Made by a program: the position numbers and the translations under genes
Notes under the pieces: generated by a model
Told to the model about the DNA's origin: nothing
Database searches by the model: none
Seen by the model: the letters and a program-made list of their open reading frames with translations, nothing else
Source of the DNA: Xanthomonas vesicatoria ATCC 35937
GTDB lineage: Bacteria > Pseudomonadota > Gammaproteobacteria > Xanthomonadales > Xanthomonadaceae
Reading direction: 5' to 3'
Length of the DNA stretch: 64,000 nt
Assembly (NCBI RefSeq): GCF_001908725.1
Contig: NZ_CP018725.1
Coordinates: 2,046,001-2,110,000 of the forward strand
Part shown: positions 29,402 through 38,619 of the stretch, piece after piece
How positions within the stretch are numbered: position 1 is the stretch's first letter
Layout of the letters: the number at the start of each line of letters is the position of its first letter

Positions 29402-30279
29402 GAACCGCCGGCGAGATGGCTGCGCTGCCGCAAGGCGGACGCAGTCGGTGACCGGCACCGGCGCTCCCTACATGCACATACGCCGGTTCCATCGCGTTGT
29501 GTGCGCGGGGGAGCGCCCGCTACGTTCTGGCAGACGTCTTGAGTTGGTTGCGCAGTGTTGCTACCGCTAGCTACGCGAAGCGAGGCGATGGCAATTCGAT
29601 CAAGGCAAGCGCCGTCAGTGAGATTTCTCGATCGCTTGATCGTCGATCGCTCACATCGTCAATGCGCCGCCGCGGCTCGCAGGCTTGGTGCGAACAATGC
29701 ACCCAACGCCTGATCATGGCTGAGGCCAGGCAACGCCTCAGAGTCGGCTGTGACGCCGGATAACGACGACGATAAGGTGGCGAGGTGTCGTGCGAATGTT
29801 GCCAGCGACACGCACTGACCCTTCTGCGTGTTTTAAGAGCGGCTAGCACAACCTAGCGAGCGCCTGTCAGTGAGTGCAGTGATTTTGTCGGCCGCATCTT
29901 TGTGGATGCAGTCAAAAGTCCAGATCAAACGCTGAATGGGTCGAATGCGCGGTGCCCTCACCGTTCGCGGGACACGCCGCAAGTACGTCCCTGTAGGCTC
30001 AGTGGCGGCATCCATGCCGCCACACGGCCCCGCAAGCGGTGAGGACCCCGCACCAGAAAGTTGGTCGGCTGCGTTGTTGAAAACATGCACACCGATCATC
30101 TCGACGGGTCATTGCCCGCCGACCGTCGCGGGACCTTACGCGGCATGGATGCCGCGTAAGAGCTTACAGGGACGTACTTGCAGCGTGTCCCGCGACGGTG
30201 GAAGGGCAAGGGCCTTGCAGCCAGGCAGCAGATCAGCCGGACTGCAGTGGACTGGCGTGACGTCGTTCTGTTAACCGCT
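29402..30279. other. Long intergenic region, including an inverted-repeat element
   Basis: 878 bases with no credible gene; short frames occur on both strands but lack ribosome-binding sites and recognisable composition. The right half (29955-30206) is an imperfect inverted repeat, listed separately. The left half holds many short GATCG/CGATC-rich self-complementary stretches near 29590-29660. It may be a remnant of mobile DNA. Confidence 0.55.
29955..30206. repeat. Imperfect long inverted repeat (MITE-like)
   Basis: The left arm 29955-30021 and right arm 30138-30206 are inverted copies over about 67 bases. Shared blocks are GGGACACGCCGCAAGTACGT against its complement (one mismatch), CCCTGTA, and the palindrome GCGGCATGGATGCCGC at the inner ends. 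The core of about 115 bases has no coding potential. The pattern suggests a miniature inverted-repeat element or a repeated intergenic hairpin; no target duplication could be defined. Confidence 0.7.
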
Positions 30280-30930
30280 CTAAGTCAATGCAAGCAGCTC
30301 GCGCATGTCATCCATGATCGCCACCGCGCCGGCGGTTTGTACGTCGAAGCCGCGCAGATAGCCGTAGCGCACCATCGCCAATGGCATTGCCGCTGCATTT
30401 GCGGCGGCCGCATCGGTGGCCGAATCGCCCACCATCAGGCATTGCTGCGGGCTGTGCTGGAATTGCCTGGCCAGGTGCAGCAGCGGCGCCGCGTCTGGCT
30501 TGCGCTGCGGCAGCGAATCGCCACCGAGCACGCTGCTGAATTGTGCAGCGATGCCCAGGTGCTCCAGCAGCGGTGCGATAAATCGCGACGGTTTGTTGGT
30601 GCACAACGCCAGCGTGGCGCCGGCCTCACGCAGGCCGGCCAACGCCTCGCCGACACCGGGATAAAGCTGTGGGTTGTGCAGCAGACTAGCTTCGTAGTGA
30701 CGCATCATCACCGGCATCGCGCTGTCGGCATCGTGCGTGCCGCCGGCCTCGCGCAAGGCAGCGGCAAGCAGCACGTGCACGCCTTCGCCGATCCAGCCGC
30801 GGATCGTCGCCTCGCTGAACTGCTGCAGCCCGAGTTCTTGCAAGGTCGCGTTGAGCGCTTCGGCAATATTGGGTGCGCTGTCCACCAGCGTGCCGTCCAG
30901 GTCGAAGATCACCAGCGGATACAGATACAT
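30280..30930 (-). CDS. gph: Phosphoglycolate phosphatase (HAD family, Gph)
   Basis: 216 residues. HAD motif I is VIFDLDGTLVDSAPNI at the N-terminus, motif II is ALCTNKPSRF, and motif III/IV is the QRKPDAAP plus MVGDSATDAAAANAA region. The cap domain of about 65 residues after motif I is the size seen in Gph. It removes phosphate from 2-phosphoglycolate made during repair of oxidised DNA ends and by oxygenation. The ATG at 30930 is chosen over an in-frame TTG two codons upstream. Confidence 0.88.
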   Translation of the reverse strand: MYLYPLVIFDLDGTLVDSAPNIAEALNATLQELGLQQFSEATIRGWIGEGVHVLLAAALREAGGTHDADSAMPVMMRHYEASLLHNPQLYPGVGEALAGLREAGATLALCTNKPSRFIAPLLEHLGIAAQFSSVLGGDSLPQRKPDAAPLLHLARQFQHSPQQCLMVGDSATDAAAANAAAMPLAMVRYGYLRGFDVQTAGAVAIMDDMRELLALT

Positions 30931-31202
30931 GCACAACGCCTCGTTGGGGAGCGGCCTGCAGTGTACGAGCGGCTGGATTCAGAGCGCGTCAGCGTGCATG
31001 GCGGAGATGCGGGATGCCGTCATCGCAGCGTGCAGCTGAGAGCGGCCAACAACACGTAGCGCGCAGTCGTCAGGCGGGTGTGGACGGCGCGCTCAGAATC
31101 GGAGCGTGCGAGTGGTACCTACCGCCCCGAGCACCGGAATGCACGCCTGGCGGTGAGCAGAGTCTTCTTGGAGCTGCACCACATCGCAAGCACAAGTCGC
31201 AC

Positions 31203-32282
31203 TCACTGCGCCTGCGGCATCTCGCCGAACAACTCACCCTGCACCGCGCCCTCTTCGGCATCGCTGAAACCGCTCAGCCCCACACCGACCAAGCGATAGC
31301 GCGTCTCGTCGGGCAGCTCCACGCGCCGGGTTAGCGCCAGCGCGATCTGCGCCAATGCATCCAGTGACGCCGGCGGCTGCTCCGGTGTGTACGAGCGGGT
31401 CAGGATGCGAAAATTCGAGGTCTTCAGCTTCAGCACCACCGTGCGCCCGATCCGCTCGGTACGCCGCGTGGCGAGCCAGGTTTTTTCGGCCAGACGCAGG
31501 ATATGTGGGTCCAGTGCATCGAGCGCCAGATCCTCGCTGAAGGTGTCTTCCGAGGACACCGATTGCACTTCCTGATCCGGCTCCACCGGGCGCTCGTCGA
31601 TGCCGCGCGCGCGGCGATACAGGCTCTGGCCGAAGCTGCCGAAATGCGCCTGCAATTCTTCCAGCGGGCGCAGTCGCAGATCGGCGACAGTGACGATGCC
31701 CAACGCCGCCAGCTTGCCGTCCATCACCTTGCCCACGCCCGGGATGCGATTGACTTTGAGCGGCAGCAGAAACGCATCCACGCGACTGGGGGCGATGACG
31801 AACTGACCATCGGGCTTGCGCCAGTCCGAGGCGATCTTGGCCAGGAACTTGTTCGGCGCGATGCCGGCCGATGCGGTGAGCTGGGTTTCGTCGCGGATCT
31901 GGGTGCGGATCAGCTGTGCGATTTCGGTCGCCAGTTGCATGCCGGTCTTGGCGTGCGTGACATCCAGATAGGCTTCGTCCAGCGACAACGGCTCGACCAG
32001 ATCGGTATGCCGATGAAAGATCTCGCGCACCTGCCGCGACACCGCCTTGTAGCGCGCAAAATCCGGCGGTACGAACACCGCATCCGGGCAGAGCCGCTCT
32101 GCACGCAGCGCCGGCATCGCCGAGCGGATGCCGAAGGTACGCGCTTCGTAGGACGCGGCGCACACCACCGAGCGTGCACCGCGCCAGGCCACCACGACCG
32201 GCTTGCCGCGCAGGCTGGGATCGTCACGTTGCTCCACGGACGCGTAGAACGCATCCATGTCCACGTGCACGATCTTGCGCAT
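31203..32282 (-). CDS. dinB: DNA polymerase IV (DinB)
   Basis: 359 residues. Y-family motifs: HVDMDAFYASVEQRD with the first metal Asp, YKAVSRQVREIF, and SLDEAYLDVT with the other catalytic acids. The HhH thumb has VNRIPGVGKVMDGKLAALGI, and the little-finger domain follows. The C-terminus ends in QGELFGEMP, which looks like a sliding-clamp binding motif (QxxLF). It performs error-prone translesion synthesis. No LexA-like box was found upstream by eye. Confidence 0.93.
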   Translation of the reverse strand: MRKIVHVDMDAFYASVEQRDDPSLRGKPVVVAWRGARSVVCAASYEARTFGIRSAMPALRAERLCPDAVFVPPDFARYKAVSRQVREIFHRHTDLVEPLSLDEAYLDVTHAKTGMQLATEIAQLIRTQIRDETQLTASAGIAPNKFLAKIASDWRKPDGQFVIAPSRVDAFLLPLKVNRIPGVGKVMDGKLAALGIVTVADLRLRPLEELQAHFGSFGQSLYRRARGIDERPVEPDQEVQSVSSEDTFSEDLALDALDPHILRLAEKTWLATRRTERIGRTVVLKLKTSNFRILTRSYTPEQPPASLDALAQIALALTRRVELPDETRYRLVGVGLSGFSDAEEGAVQGELFGEMPQAQ

Positions 32283-32623
32283 CAAGCTGGCGTCTCTCCA
32301 CTCAGGATGCAGCCATGATAAAGCAGCGGCGTCTCACGCCTTGATCCAGTGCTAACGGCAACGCGGCGCGAACGGGCGCGACCGCTGCCCGTTGTTGTCT
32401 TCGCCATCGCTCTGCACCCGCATGGTGGTGCAGGTGATCCGGTGGTTGGTCATAGCCGGATTGCATGCACGGGCGCCAGACATCGACTCTCCACATCGTG
32501 CGCCGCACTGCCGCATCGGCTGAAAACAGCACGCATGCGTACGGATAAAACGTTTGATTGAACCGCGCCGGCTCATGCACCCTTGCCGGCTTCGCCATTC
32601 GCTCCCTGCAGGAAACGTTTGTG
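32283..32623. other. Divergent region between dinB and fabA
   Basis: 341 bases; must hold both promoters. An AT-richer stretch at about 32520-32565 (containing GGATAAAACGTTTGATT) is the best candidate for the fabA promoter or a fatty-acid regulator site. No convincing SOS box and no additional gene were found. Confidence 0.45.
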
Positions 32624-33139
32624 ATGACTCGTCAAAGTGCGTATTCGCGCGACCAGCTGCTGGCCAGCGCGCGTGGGGAATTGTTCGGACCCGACAGCGG
32701 CCGGCTGCCGAACGACCCGATGCTGATGTTCGACCGCATCACCGAGATCAGCGACACCGGCGGCGCGCACGGCAAGGGCGTGATTCGCGCCGAGCTGGAT
32801 GTCCGCCCCGACCTGTGGTTCTTCGGTTGCCACTTCATCGGCGACCCGGTGATGCCCGGTTGCCTGGGGCTGGATGCGATGTGGCAGCTGACCGGCTTTT
32901 TCCTGACCTGGATCGGCGCTGCAGGCCGCGGCCGTGCGCTGGGTTGCGGGGAGGTCAAGTTCACCGGGCAGGTGTTGCCGAGCGCCAAACTGGTGAGCTA
33001 CGAGATCGATGTCAGCCGCGTGATCAACCGTAAGCTGGTGATGGCGCAGACCGATGCGCGCATGCTGGTGGACGGGCGCGAGATCTATACCGCCAAGGAC
33101 CTGCGCGTGGGCATGTTCACTTCGACGGAGAACTTCTGA
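32624..33139 (+). CDS. fabA: 3-hydroxydecanoyl-ACP dehydratase/isomerase (FabA)
   Basis: 171 residues. The hot-dog fold carries the active-site His in [15 protein letters not shown] and the following [14 protein letters not shown] with the catalytic Asp. FabA makes trans-2- and cis-3-decenoyl-ACP, the branch point to unsaturated fatty acids. The ATG at 32624 has AGGAAAC upstream and sits at the usual [13 protein letters not shown] start. The stop TGATG overlaps the fabB start, as expected for a fabAB operon. Confidence 0.95.
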   Translation: MTRQSAYSRDQLLASARGELFGPDSGRLPNDPMLMFDRITEISDTGGAHGKGVIRAELDVRPDLWFFGCHFIGDPVMPGCLGLDAMWQLTGFFLTWIGAAGRGRALGCGEVKFTGQVLPSAKLVSYEIDVSRVINRKLVMAQTDARMLVDGREIYTAKDLRVGMFTSTENF

Positions 33140-34346
33140 TGCGTCGTGTCGTCGTCACCGGAATGGGCATCAATTCGTGTCTGGGCAACGACCTGGACAC
33201 CGTCTCCACCGCCCTGCGCGAAAGCCGCTCCGGCATCACCGCCCTGCCCGATCATGCCGATGCCGGTCTGCGCAGCCAGGTCGGCGGCGCGGTCACACTG
33301 GATCTGGAAGCGTTGATCGACCGCAAACTCAAGCGCTTCATGGGCGACGCCTCCGCGTACGCCTATCTGGCCATGCGCGATGCGATTGCCGACGCGGGCT
33401 TGAGTGCCGAACAGGTCAGCGATGTGCGCACCGGGGTGATCGCCGGCTCCGGCGGCGGCTCCAGCCAGTGGCAGGTGGAGACCGCCGACCTGCTGCGCAA
33501 CCGTGGCGTGCGCAAGGTGGGCCCGTACATGGTGCCGCGCACGATGTGTTCGGCGGTGTCGGCGTCGCTGGCCACCGCGTTCAAGATCCGTGGGCTGAGC
33601 TATTCATTGTCGGCCGCCTGCGCGACGTCCGCGCATTGCATCGGCGCGGCCGCAGATCTGATTCGCCATGGCGCGCAGGATGTGATGTTCGCCGGCGGCG
33701 GCGAAGAACTGCACTGGACCATGAGCGTGATGTTCGATGCGATGGGCGCGCTGTCCACCGGCTTCAACGATCGCCCGGCGGTGGCCTCGCGTCCGTACGA
33801 CGCGCAGCGCGATGGTTTTGTCATCGGCAGCGGCGGCGGCATGCTGGTGCTGGAAGACTACGACCACGCCGTTGCACGCGGTGCACGTATCCATGCCGAA
33901 TTGCTTGGCTATGGCGTGACCTCCGATGGTGCGGACATGGTGGCGCCCAGCGGTGAAGGCGCGGTGCGCTGCATGCATATGGCCATGCAAGGGCTGGAGC
34001 GCCCGATTGATTACCTCAACACGCACGGCACCTCGACACCGCTGGGCGATGTCACTGAACTGGGCGCGGTGCGCGAGGTGTTCGGCGACAACGCCCCCCC
34101 CTATCGTCGACCAAGGCGCTGTCCGGCCATTCGCTGGGGGCGGCTAGCGTGCACGAGGCGATCTATAGCCTGCTGATGCTGCGCGACGGCTTTATGGCCG
34201 GCTCGGCACATATCGATGAGCTCGACCCGCGCGCCGAAGGCTTCCCGATTCTGCGACAGACCCAGGACGCAACCTTGAACACGGTAATGTCCAACAGCTT
34301 CGGCTTTGGCGGCACCAACGGCACATTGGTGTTCGGCCGGGTGTAA
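33139..34346 (+). pseudogene. fabB: 3-oxoacyl-ACP synthase I (FabB), frameshifted in a poly-C tract
   Basis: From ATG 33139 the frame gives 345 residues with the active-site Cys161 in [11 protein letters not shown] and the first catalytic His in [12 protein letters not shown]. It then runs into DNAPP followed by unrelated sequence. The true C-terminus ([16 protein letters not shown], with the second catalytic His, to GTLVFGRV) continues in the next frame to 34346. The break lies at a run of eight C residues, 34094-34101; nine would restore a protein of about 402 residues, the normal FabB length. As FabB normally works with FabA to make unsaturated fatty acids, a sequencing error is likely. 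If real, the truncated enzyme would be inactive. Confidence 0.88.
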
Positions 34347-34563
34347 TAGCTGGTGCCACTGCCGCGATCACGCTGCGGTGGCACCGGTTACGGCGATGAC
34401 AAAAGCGCACCGAGAACGTAGCGGCTGCCGTGGTCTTGCATGCAATCGGTCGATGCCGTGGGCCAGGCGCGGCAAGCGGGGTCTACGGAGTTGGTCCCGC
34501 CACAAGGCGCCAACCGCAATGCCCTGCCAAGTGCACGCCAGACCTCGTTCGACCAACGGCCGG

Positions 34564-35334
34564 CTAGCGGCCTTGCTGGTCGCGAATTTTCCGTTCCCGA
34601 ACCGATTGCTCGTAGTCGATGCTTGCCTGGTCGATACAACTCTGTGAGCCGCCGTCCTGACTTTGTGAGCTTGCGCACCTGTTCAGAACCGCTCCGTCGT
34701 AGTCGCTGCGTGCCTGAGAGATACAACTCTGCACGGCACTGTCCTGGCCTCCTGAGCGTTCGCACCTGTTGATCTTCTCATCCCGTCTATCACGGTCTAG
34801 CCGATTCAGCGCAGCCCGATCGATCACGTCCCGCTCGCGTTCGGTGCGCTCGTTCTCTGCACGTGTCTCAAGCTTGGCGCGTCGTGCCATGGACTGCACT
34901 CCGTCCGCCGGCACGCCCTCGCCAGGTGCCAAGAGCTCCAGTGGTAGCGCGTCCCCCGGCGTGTGATCGCGCCAGAACGCTCGCTCGCTCTCGACCGTCC
35001 ATTCGCGGCCGCGATAGTGCGTGTCCCAGTAGGTGTCCAGCGAGAACTTCACTTTCGGCACCACGCGATTCAGGGCGCCGTGATTCAGCACGATCGAGGT
35101 CGCAGGAAGCCAACCCCGTGCCTCCGGAGAACGCACGTCGCACCAGGTGCCGCTGTCGAGACAACCATAGACCTGAAGCGCATTGCCGGGCTGAACTTCG
35201 CCAACGCGCCGGTACTCTTCAGCAGGCCCGGCGCGCAGGCCAACCAGGCCGTTGGCGTGACCGGCGTGCTGCGCCCAAACCGGCATGGCCGCGGCCATCA
35301 GCCATAGGGCACTCCATGACAAACGTCGCTGCAT
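34564..35334 (-). CDS. Secreted SH3-like (SH3b) protein with duplicated Cys-containing repeat
   Basis: 256 residues. The signal peptide ends near MPVWAQ. An SH3b-like domain follows (GLVGLRAGPAEEYRRVGEV, then CLDSGTWCDVR and ARGWLPATS). The C-terminal 80 residues hold two copies of a segment of about 27 residues with a CERSGGQDSAVQSC / CASSQSQDGGSQSC core and R-Y-D-x2-V/Y-E-x2-V tail, each with two cysteines. The ATG at 35334 has AAGGAG seven bases upstream. Likely periplasmic; binding partner unknown. Confidence 0.72.
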   Translation of the reverse strand: MQRRLSWSALWLMAAAMPVWAQHAGHANGLVGLRAGPAEEYRRVGEVQPGNALQVYGCLDSGTWCDVRSPEARGWLPATSIVLNHGALNRVVPKVKFSLDTYWDTHYRGREWTVESERAFWRDHTPGDALPLELLAPGEGVPADGVQSMARRAKLETRAENERTERERDVIDRAALNRLDRDRRDEKINRCERSGGQDSAVQSCISQARSDYDGAVLNRCASSQSQDGGSQSCIDQASIDYEQSVRERKIRDQQGR

Positions 35335-35446
35335 TGCGCTCTCCTTGTGCCTGTTCCACTGCATGTTGCGCCTCGCCAAGAGGCGCCACGTCGCTGTTGT
35401 AAGACAGCTCACCTCAATGCAATGCGAACACCGTAGCGACCGCTAG

Positions 35447-36471
35447 CTGTGATCTCTCGGTAGGTTGTTCATCCGGGGCATCTCTGGAAGATGGGGGTTG
35501 CGAAGCCAACCCAGCCCCCAGGAGCCCCGGATGAACCTGCATAAACATGCCCGTTTGAGCCCGCGCGGTCGAGCCCTGCTCGTGGACCGCATCCTTGTTC
35601 AGGGCCTTCGCATCCAAGAAGCAGCGCATGCGGCCGGTGTCAGCGTCCGCACGGCCTATAAGTGGCTCAGACGGTTCAAGGAAGAAGGTCCGCAAGGCTT
35701 GGTCGACCGGTCCTCTCGGCCACGTTCCTGCCCGCATGCCACGCCACAGGAGATTGTGCAGCACGTCATCGAGCGGCGCCGCGCACGACAGACGTATCGG
35801 CAGATCGCCGGGCACCTGCCTGTGGCCCCGAGCACCATCGCCCGGCTGCTGCGTCGCGCCGGCCTGCACCGCTTGGCCGAACTGCAGCCGGCTGCGCCGG
35901 AGAACCGCTACGAATACGCCTTGCCCGGCCAACTGCTGCATCTGGACATCAAGAAGCTCGCGCGTTTCCGACAGCCGGGACATCGGGTCACCAGCAATCG
36001 CCAGGTCAACTCCGATGGCATCGGCTGGGAATACGTCCATCTGGCCATCGATGACCACTCCCGCATGGCGTTCGGCTCCATCGAGCCGGACGAGCGCGGT
36101 CGCAGTGCGTGCAGGGCGCTGTTGCGGACAGTGCGCTACTACCGGCGCTTGGGCGTGCAATTTGAGCGCGTCCTGACCGACAACGGCGCCTGCTACAGAT
36201 CGCGTAGCTTCCGACGCCTGGTCCGTCGGTTGGGCATGCGTCACCTGCGCACGCGCCCATACACCCCACGCACCAATGGCAAGGCTGAGCGGCTGGTGCA
36301 AACCAGCCTGCGCGAATGGGCCTACGCCCGCTCCTACGCCAACTCCGAGCAGCGAGCCCACGCGCTGCAGGGCTGGCTTCATCACTACAACTGGCATCGA
36401 CCACATGCCAGCCTTGGCTACAGGCCACCCATCACCCGAATCCCACTGAACAACGTGGTGGGTTTACACAA
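35447..36471 (+). mobile_element. IS481-family insertion sequence in a CTAG target
   Basis: About 1,025 bases holding one transposase gene. The ends are imperfect inverted repeats: positions 35442-35471 and 36447-36476 in opposite orientation share GCTAG-N-TGTG and, 15 bases further in, GTTGTTCA. CTAG occurs immediately outside both ends (35443-35446 and 36472-36475), consistent with a 4-bp target duplication. It lies between two minus-strand genes and interrupts no gene seen here. Exact ends are uncertain by a base or two because CTAG is palindromic. Confidence 0.75.
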
Positions 36472-36475
36472 CTAG
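35531..36475 (+). CDS. IS481-family transposase
   Basis: 314 residues. An N-terminal helix-turn-helix has IQEAAHAAGVSVRTAYKWLRR; the catalytic DDE core follows with LLHLDIKKLARFR, VHLAIDDHSRMAFG, VLTDNGACYR and PRTNGKAERLVQ, then HHYNWHRPHASLGYRPP. These are the IS481/IS3-like rve motifs and look intact. The ATG at 35531 is the first Met matching the family start. The TAG stop lies in the flanking CTAG, so the final stop codon may come from the target site. Confidence 0.92.
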   Translation: MNLHKHARLSPRGRALLVDRILVQGLRIQEAAHAAGVSVRTAYKWLRRFKEEGPQGLVDRSSRPRSCPHATPQEIVQHVIERRRARQTYRQIAGHLPVAPSTIARLLRRAGLHRLAELQPAAPENRYEYALPGQLLHLDIKKLARFRQPGHRVTSNRQVNSDGIGWEYVHLAIDDHSRMAFGSIEPDERGRSACRALLRTVRYYRRLGVQFERVLTDNGACYRSRSFRRLVRRLGMRHLRTRPYTPRTNGKAERLVQTSLREWAYARSYANSEQRAHALQGWLHHYNWHRPHASLGYRPPITRIPLNNVVGLHN

Positions 36476-36502
36476 CCGGTGACGACGGCCCAATCGGCAC
36501 CA

Positions 36503-38527
36503 TCAGCCCGCCATGCCGTTGTGCCGCAGCAGCGCGTCGATGCTGGGCGCCCGGCCACGGAAGGCACGGAAGTTGTCGGCAGCACTGCGGCTGCCGCCAC
36601 GCGACAACACATCATGGCGGAAGCGCGCACCGGTCTCGGCAATCTGCTCGGGTGCTTCTTCGAAGGCGGCGTAGGCGTCGGCACTGAGCACTTCGGCCCA
36701 TTTGTAGCTGTAGTAGCCAGCCGCATAGCCACCGGCAAAGATGTGGCTGAACTGATGCGGGAAGCGATTCCACGCCGGCGGGCGATTGACGGCCACCTCA
36801 TCGCGCACGCGCTCGATCAGCTGCAGCACGCTGTCCTGGACCGGGTCGAAACTGCTGTGCAATTGCATGTCGAACAATGCAAATTCCAGCTGCCGCACGG
36901 TGAACACGCCGCTCTGGAAATTGCGCGCAGCCAGCAGCCGATCGAACAGATTGCGCGGCAATGGTTCACCGGTCTGCACATGCGCGGTCATCGCCTGCAC
37001 GCGTTCCCATTCCCAGCAGAAGTTCTCCATGAACTGGCTGGGCAATTCCACCGCATCCCATTCCACACCATTGATGCCGGCCACGCCCAACTCGCCGATG
37101 CGGGTGAGCAACTGATGCAGGCCGTGCCCCATTTCATGGAACAGCGTGGTGACTTCGCCATGCCGGAACGTGGCTGGCACATCGCCACTGCCGCGGCCGA
37201 AATTGCACACCAGATACACCAACGGTGTCTGCACGCCATTGGCAGTCTCGCGGCGGTTGCGGCAATCGTCCATCCATGCGCCACCGCGCTTGCCTTCGCG
37301 CGCGTACAGATCCAGATAGAACTGGCCGACCAGCGCGCCTTGCGCGTCTTCCAGGCGATAGAACCGCACATCCGGATGCCATACCGGCGCGCTATCCGGC
37401 TTGACGCGCAGCCCGTACAGGCTGTGGATCACATCGAACAGCCCGGCCAACACGTTGGGCTCGGTGAAATACTGCTTCATTTCCTGCTCGGAGAAGCTGT
37501 AGCGCGCCTGCTTGAGCTTTTCGCTGACGTAGGCCAGGTCCCAGGCCTGCAGTTCGTCCAGGCCAAGTTCGTCGCGTGCGAAGGCTTCGAGTTCGGCACG
37601 GTCGCGTTGCGCATAGGGCTTTGCGCGCACTGCCAGATCGCGCAGGAAGCCCATTACTTCATCCGGGCTTTGCGCCATCTTGGTGGCGACCGAATACTCG
37701 GCGTAAGTGGCAAACCCGAGCAGCTGCGCCAGTTCTGCGCGCAGGGCGAGAATGCGATCGATATTGGCGCTGTTGTCCAGCGCGGCGTCGCCGAATTCGG
37801 ACGCGCGCTCGGCATTGGCGCGATACAGCAGCGCGCGCAGTTCGCGGCTATCGGCATCGCTTTGCACCGGCAGATAACACGGCATCTGCAAGGTGAACTT
37901 CCAGCCCGGCACACCGTCCTTTTCCGCAGCAGCGCGGGCGGCGGCGATCACTTCGGCCGGCAGCCCCGACAACTGCGCCTGATCTTCGGTCACGTACGCC
38001 CATGCATCGGTGGCGTCGAGCACGTTTTGCGAAAACTTGGCTGCCAACGCCGACAGCTCTTCCTGGATCTGCGCAAAGCGCGCCTTGGCATCGTCGTCCA
38101 GTTCGGCGCCGCCGAGGCGGAAATCGCGCAGCGCGTTGTCCAGCACCTTGCGACGTGCGGCGTCGTAATCGGCCGCTTCCGGCGATTGCGCCAGCGCCTT
38201 GTACTGTGCGTACAAGGCCAGGTTCTGGCCCAGCGCGCTGCCGAAGCGGCTGACCTTGGGCAGATTGCTGTTGTAGGCCTCGCGTAGCTCGGGCGTGTTC
38301 ATCACCGCCTGCAGATGGCCTACCTGGCCCCACGCGCGCCACAAGCGTTCGGTGGCATCGTCCAGCGGCACCACGAAGCTGTCCCAGCTCACCGGGCTGA
38401 CCTGCTCGGCCGCCTTCACCGCCGCTTCCGCCTCGGCCAGCAGTTGGTCGATCGCCGGACCTACATGGTCGGGACGGATCGCATCGAAGGACGGCAGTCC
38501 GGACAGGTCGAGCAGCGGGTTGGTCAT
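36503..38527 (-). CDS. prlC: Oligopeptidase A / M3 metallopeptidase (PrlC)
   Basis: 674 residues. The zinc-binding motif is FHEMGHGLHQL, followed by a downstream Glu in NFCWEWERV. The helical N-terminal half (NPLLDLSGLPSFDAIRPDHV) matches PrlC/OpdA. This cytosolic enzyme degrades signal peptide remnants and short peptides. The overall length and the N-terminal sequence favour PrlC over dipeptidyl carboxypeptidase Dcp. It is a single gene; the 3' end faces the insertion sequence. Confidence 0.9.
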   Translation of the reverse strand: MTNPLLDLSGLPSFDAIRPDHVGPAIDQLLAEAEAAVKAAEQVSPVSWDSFVVPLDDATERLWRAWGQVGHLQAVMNTPELREAYNSNLPKVSRFGSALGQNLALYAQYKALAQSPEAADYDAARRKVLDNALRDFRLGGAELDDDAKARFAQIQEELSALAAKFSQNVLDATDAWAYVTEDQAQLSGLPAEVIAAARAAAEKDGVPGWKFTLQMPCYLPVQSDADSRELRALLYRANAERASEFGDAALDNSANIDRILALRAELAQLLGFATYAEYSVATKMAQSPDEVMGFLRDLAVRAKPYAQRDRAELEAFARDELGLDELQAWDLAYVSEKLKQARYSFSEQEMKQYFTEPNVLAGLFDVIHSLYGLRVKPDSAPVWHPDVRFYRLEDAQGALVGQFYLDLYAREGKRGGAWMDDCRNRRETANGVQTPLVYLVCNFGRGSGDVPATFRHGEVTTLFHEMGHGLHQLLTRIGELGVAGINGVEWDAVELPSQFMENFCWEWERVQAMTAHVQTGEPLPRNLFDRLLAARNFQSGVFTVRQLEFALFDMQLHSSFDPVQDSVLQLIERVRDEVAVNRPPAWNRFPHQFSHIFAGGYAAGYYSYKWAEVLSADAYAAFEEAPEQIAETGARFRHDVLSRGGSRSAADNFRAFRGRAPSIDALLRHNGMAG

Positions 38528-38619
38528 GGGGCGCTCCGGCGGTGGACTGGATCAGGGATGACGAAATGTCGGGGGCACGTGCCAACGCTCAGCGCGTTGG
38601 CACGCTCCCGATATGGCGG

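Noticed and set aside
32283..32623. LexA box upstream of dinB
   Set aside because: No sequence close to known Xanthomonas-type or E. coli-type SOS boxes was found by eye.
34149..34346. Separate 65-residue protein
   Set aside because: Its sequence is the C-terminus of FabB after the frameshift.
36479..38287. 602-codon open frame on the plus strand
   Set aside because: Antisense to prlC, with low-complexity composition of a shadow frame.
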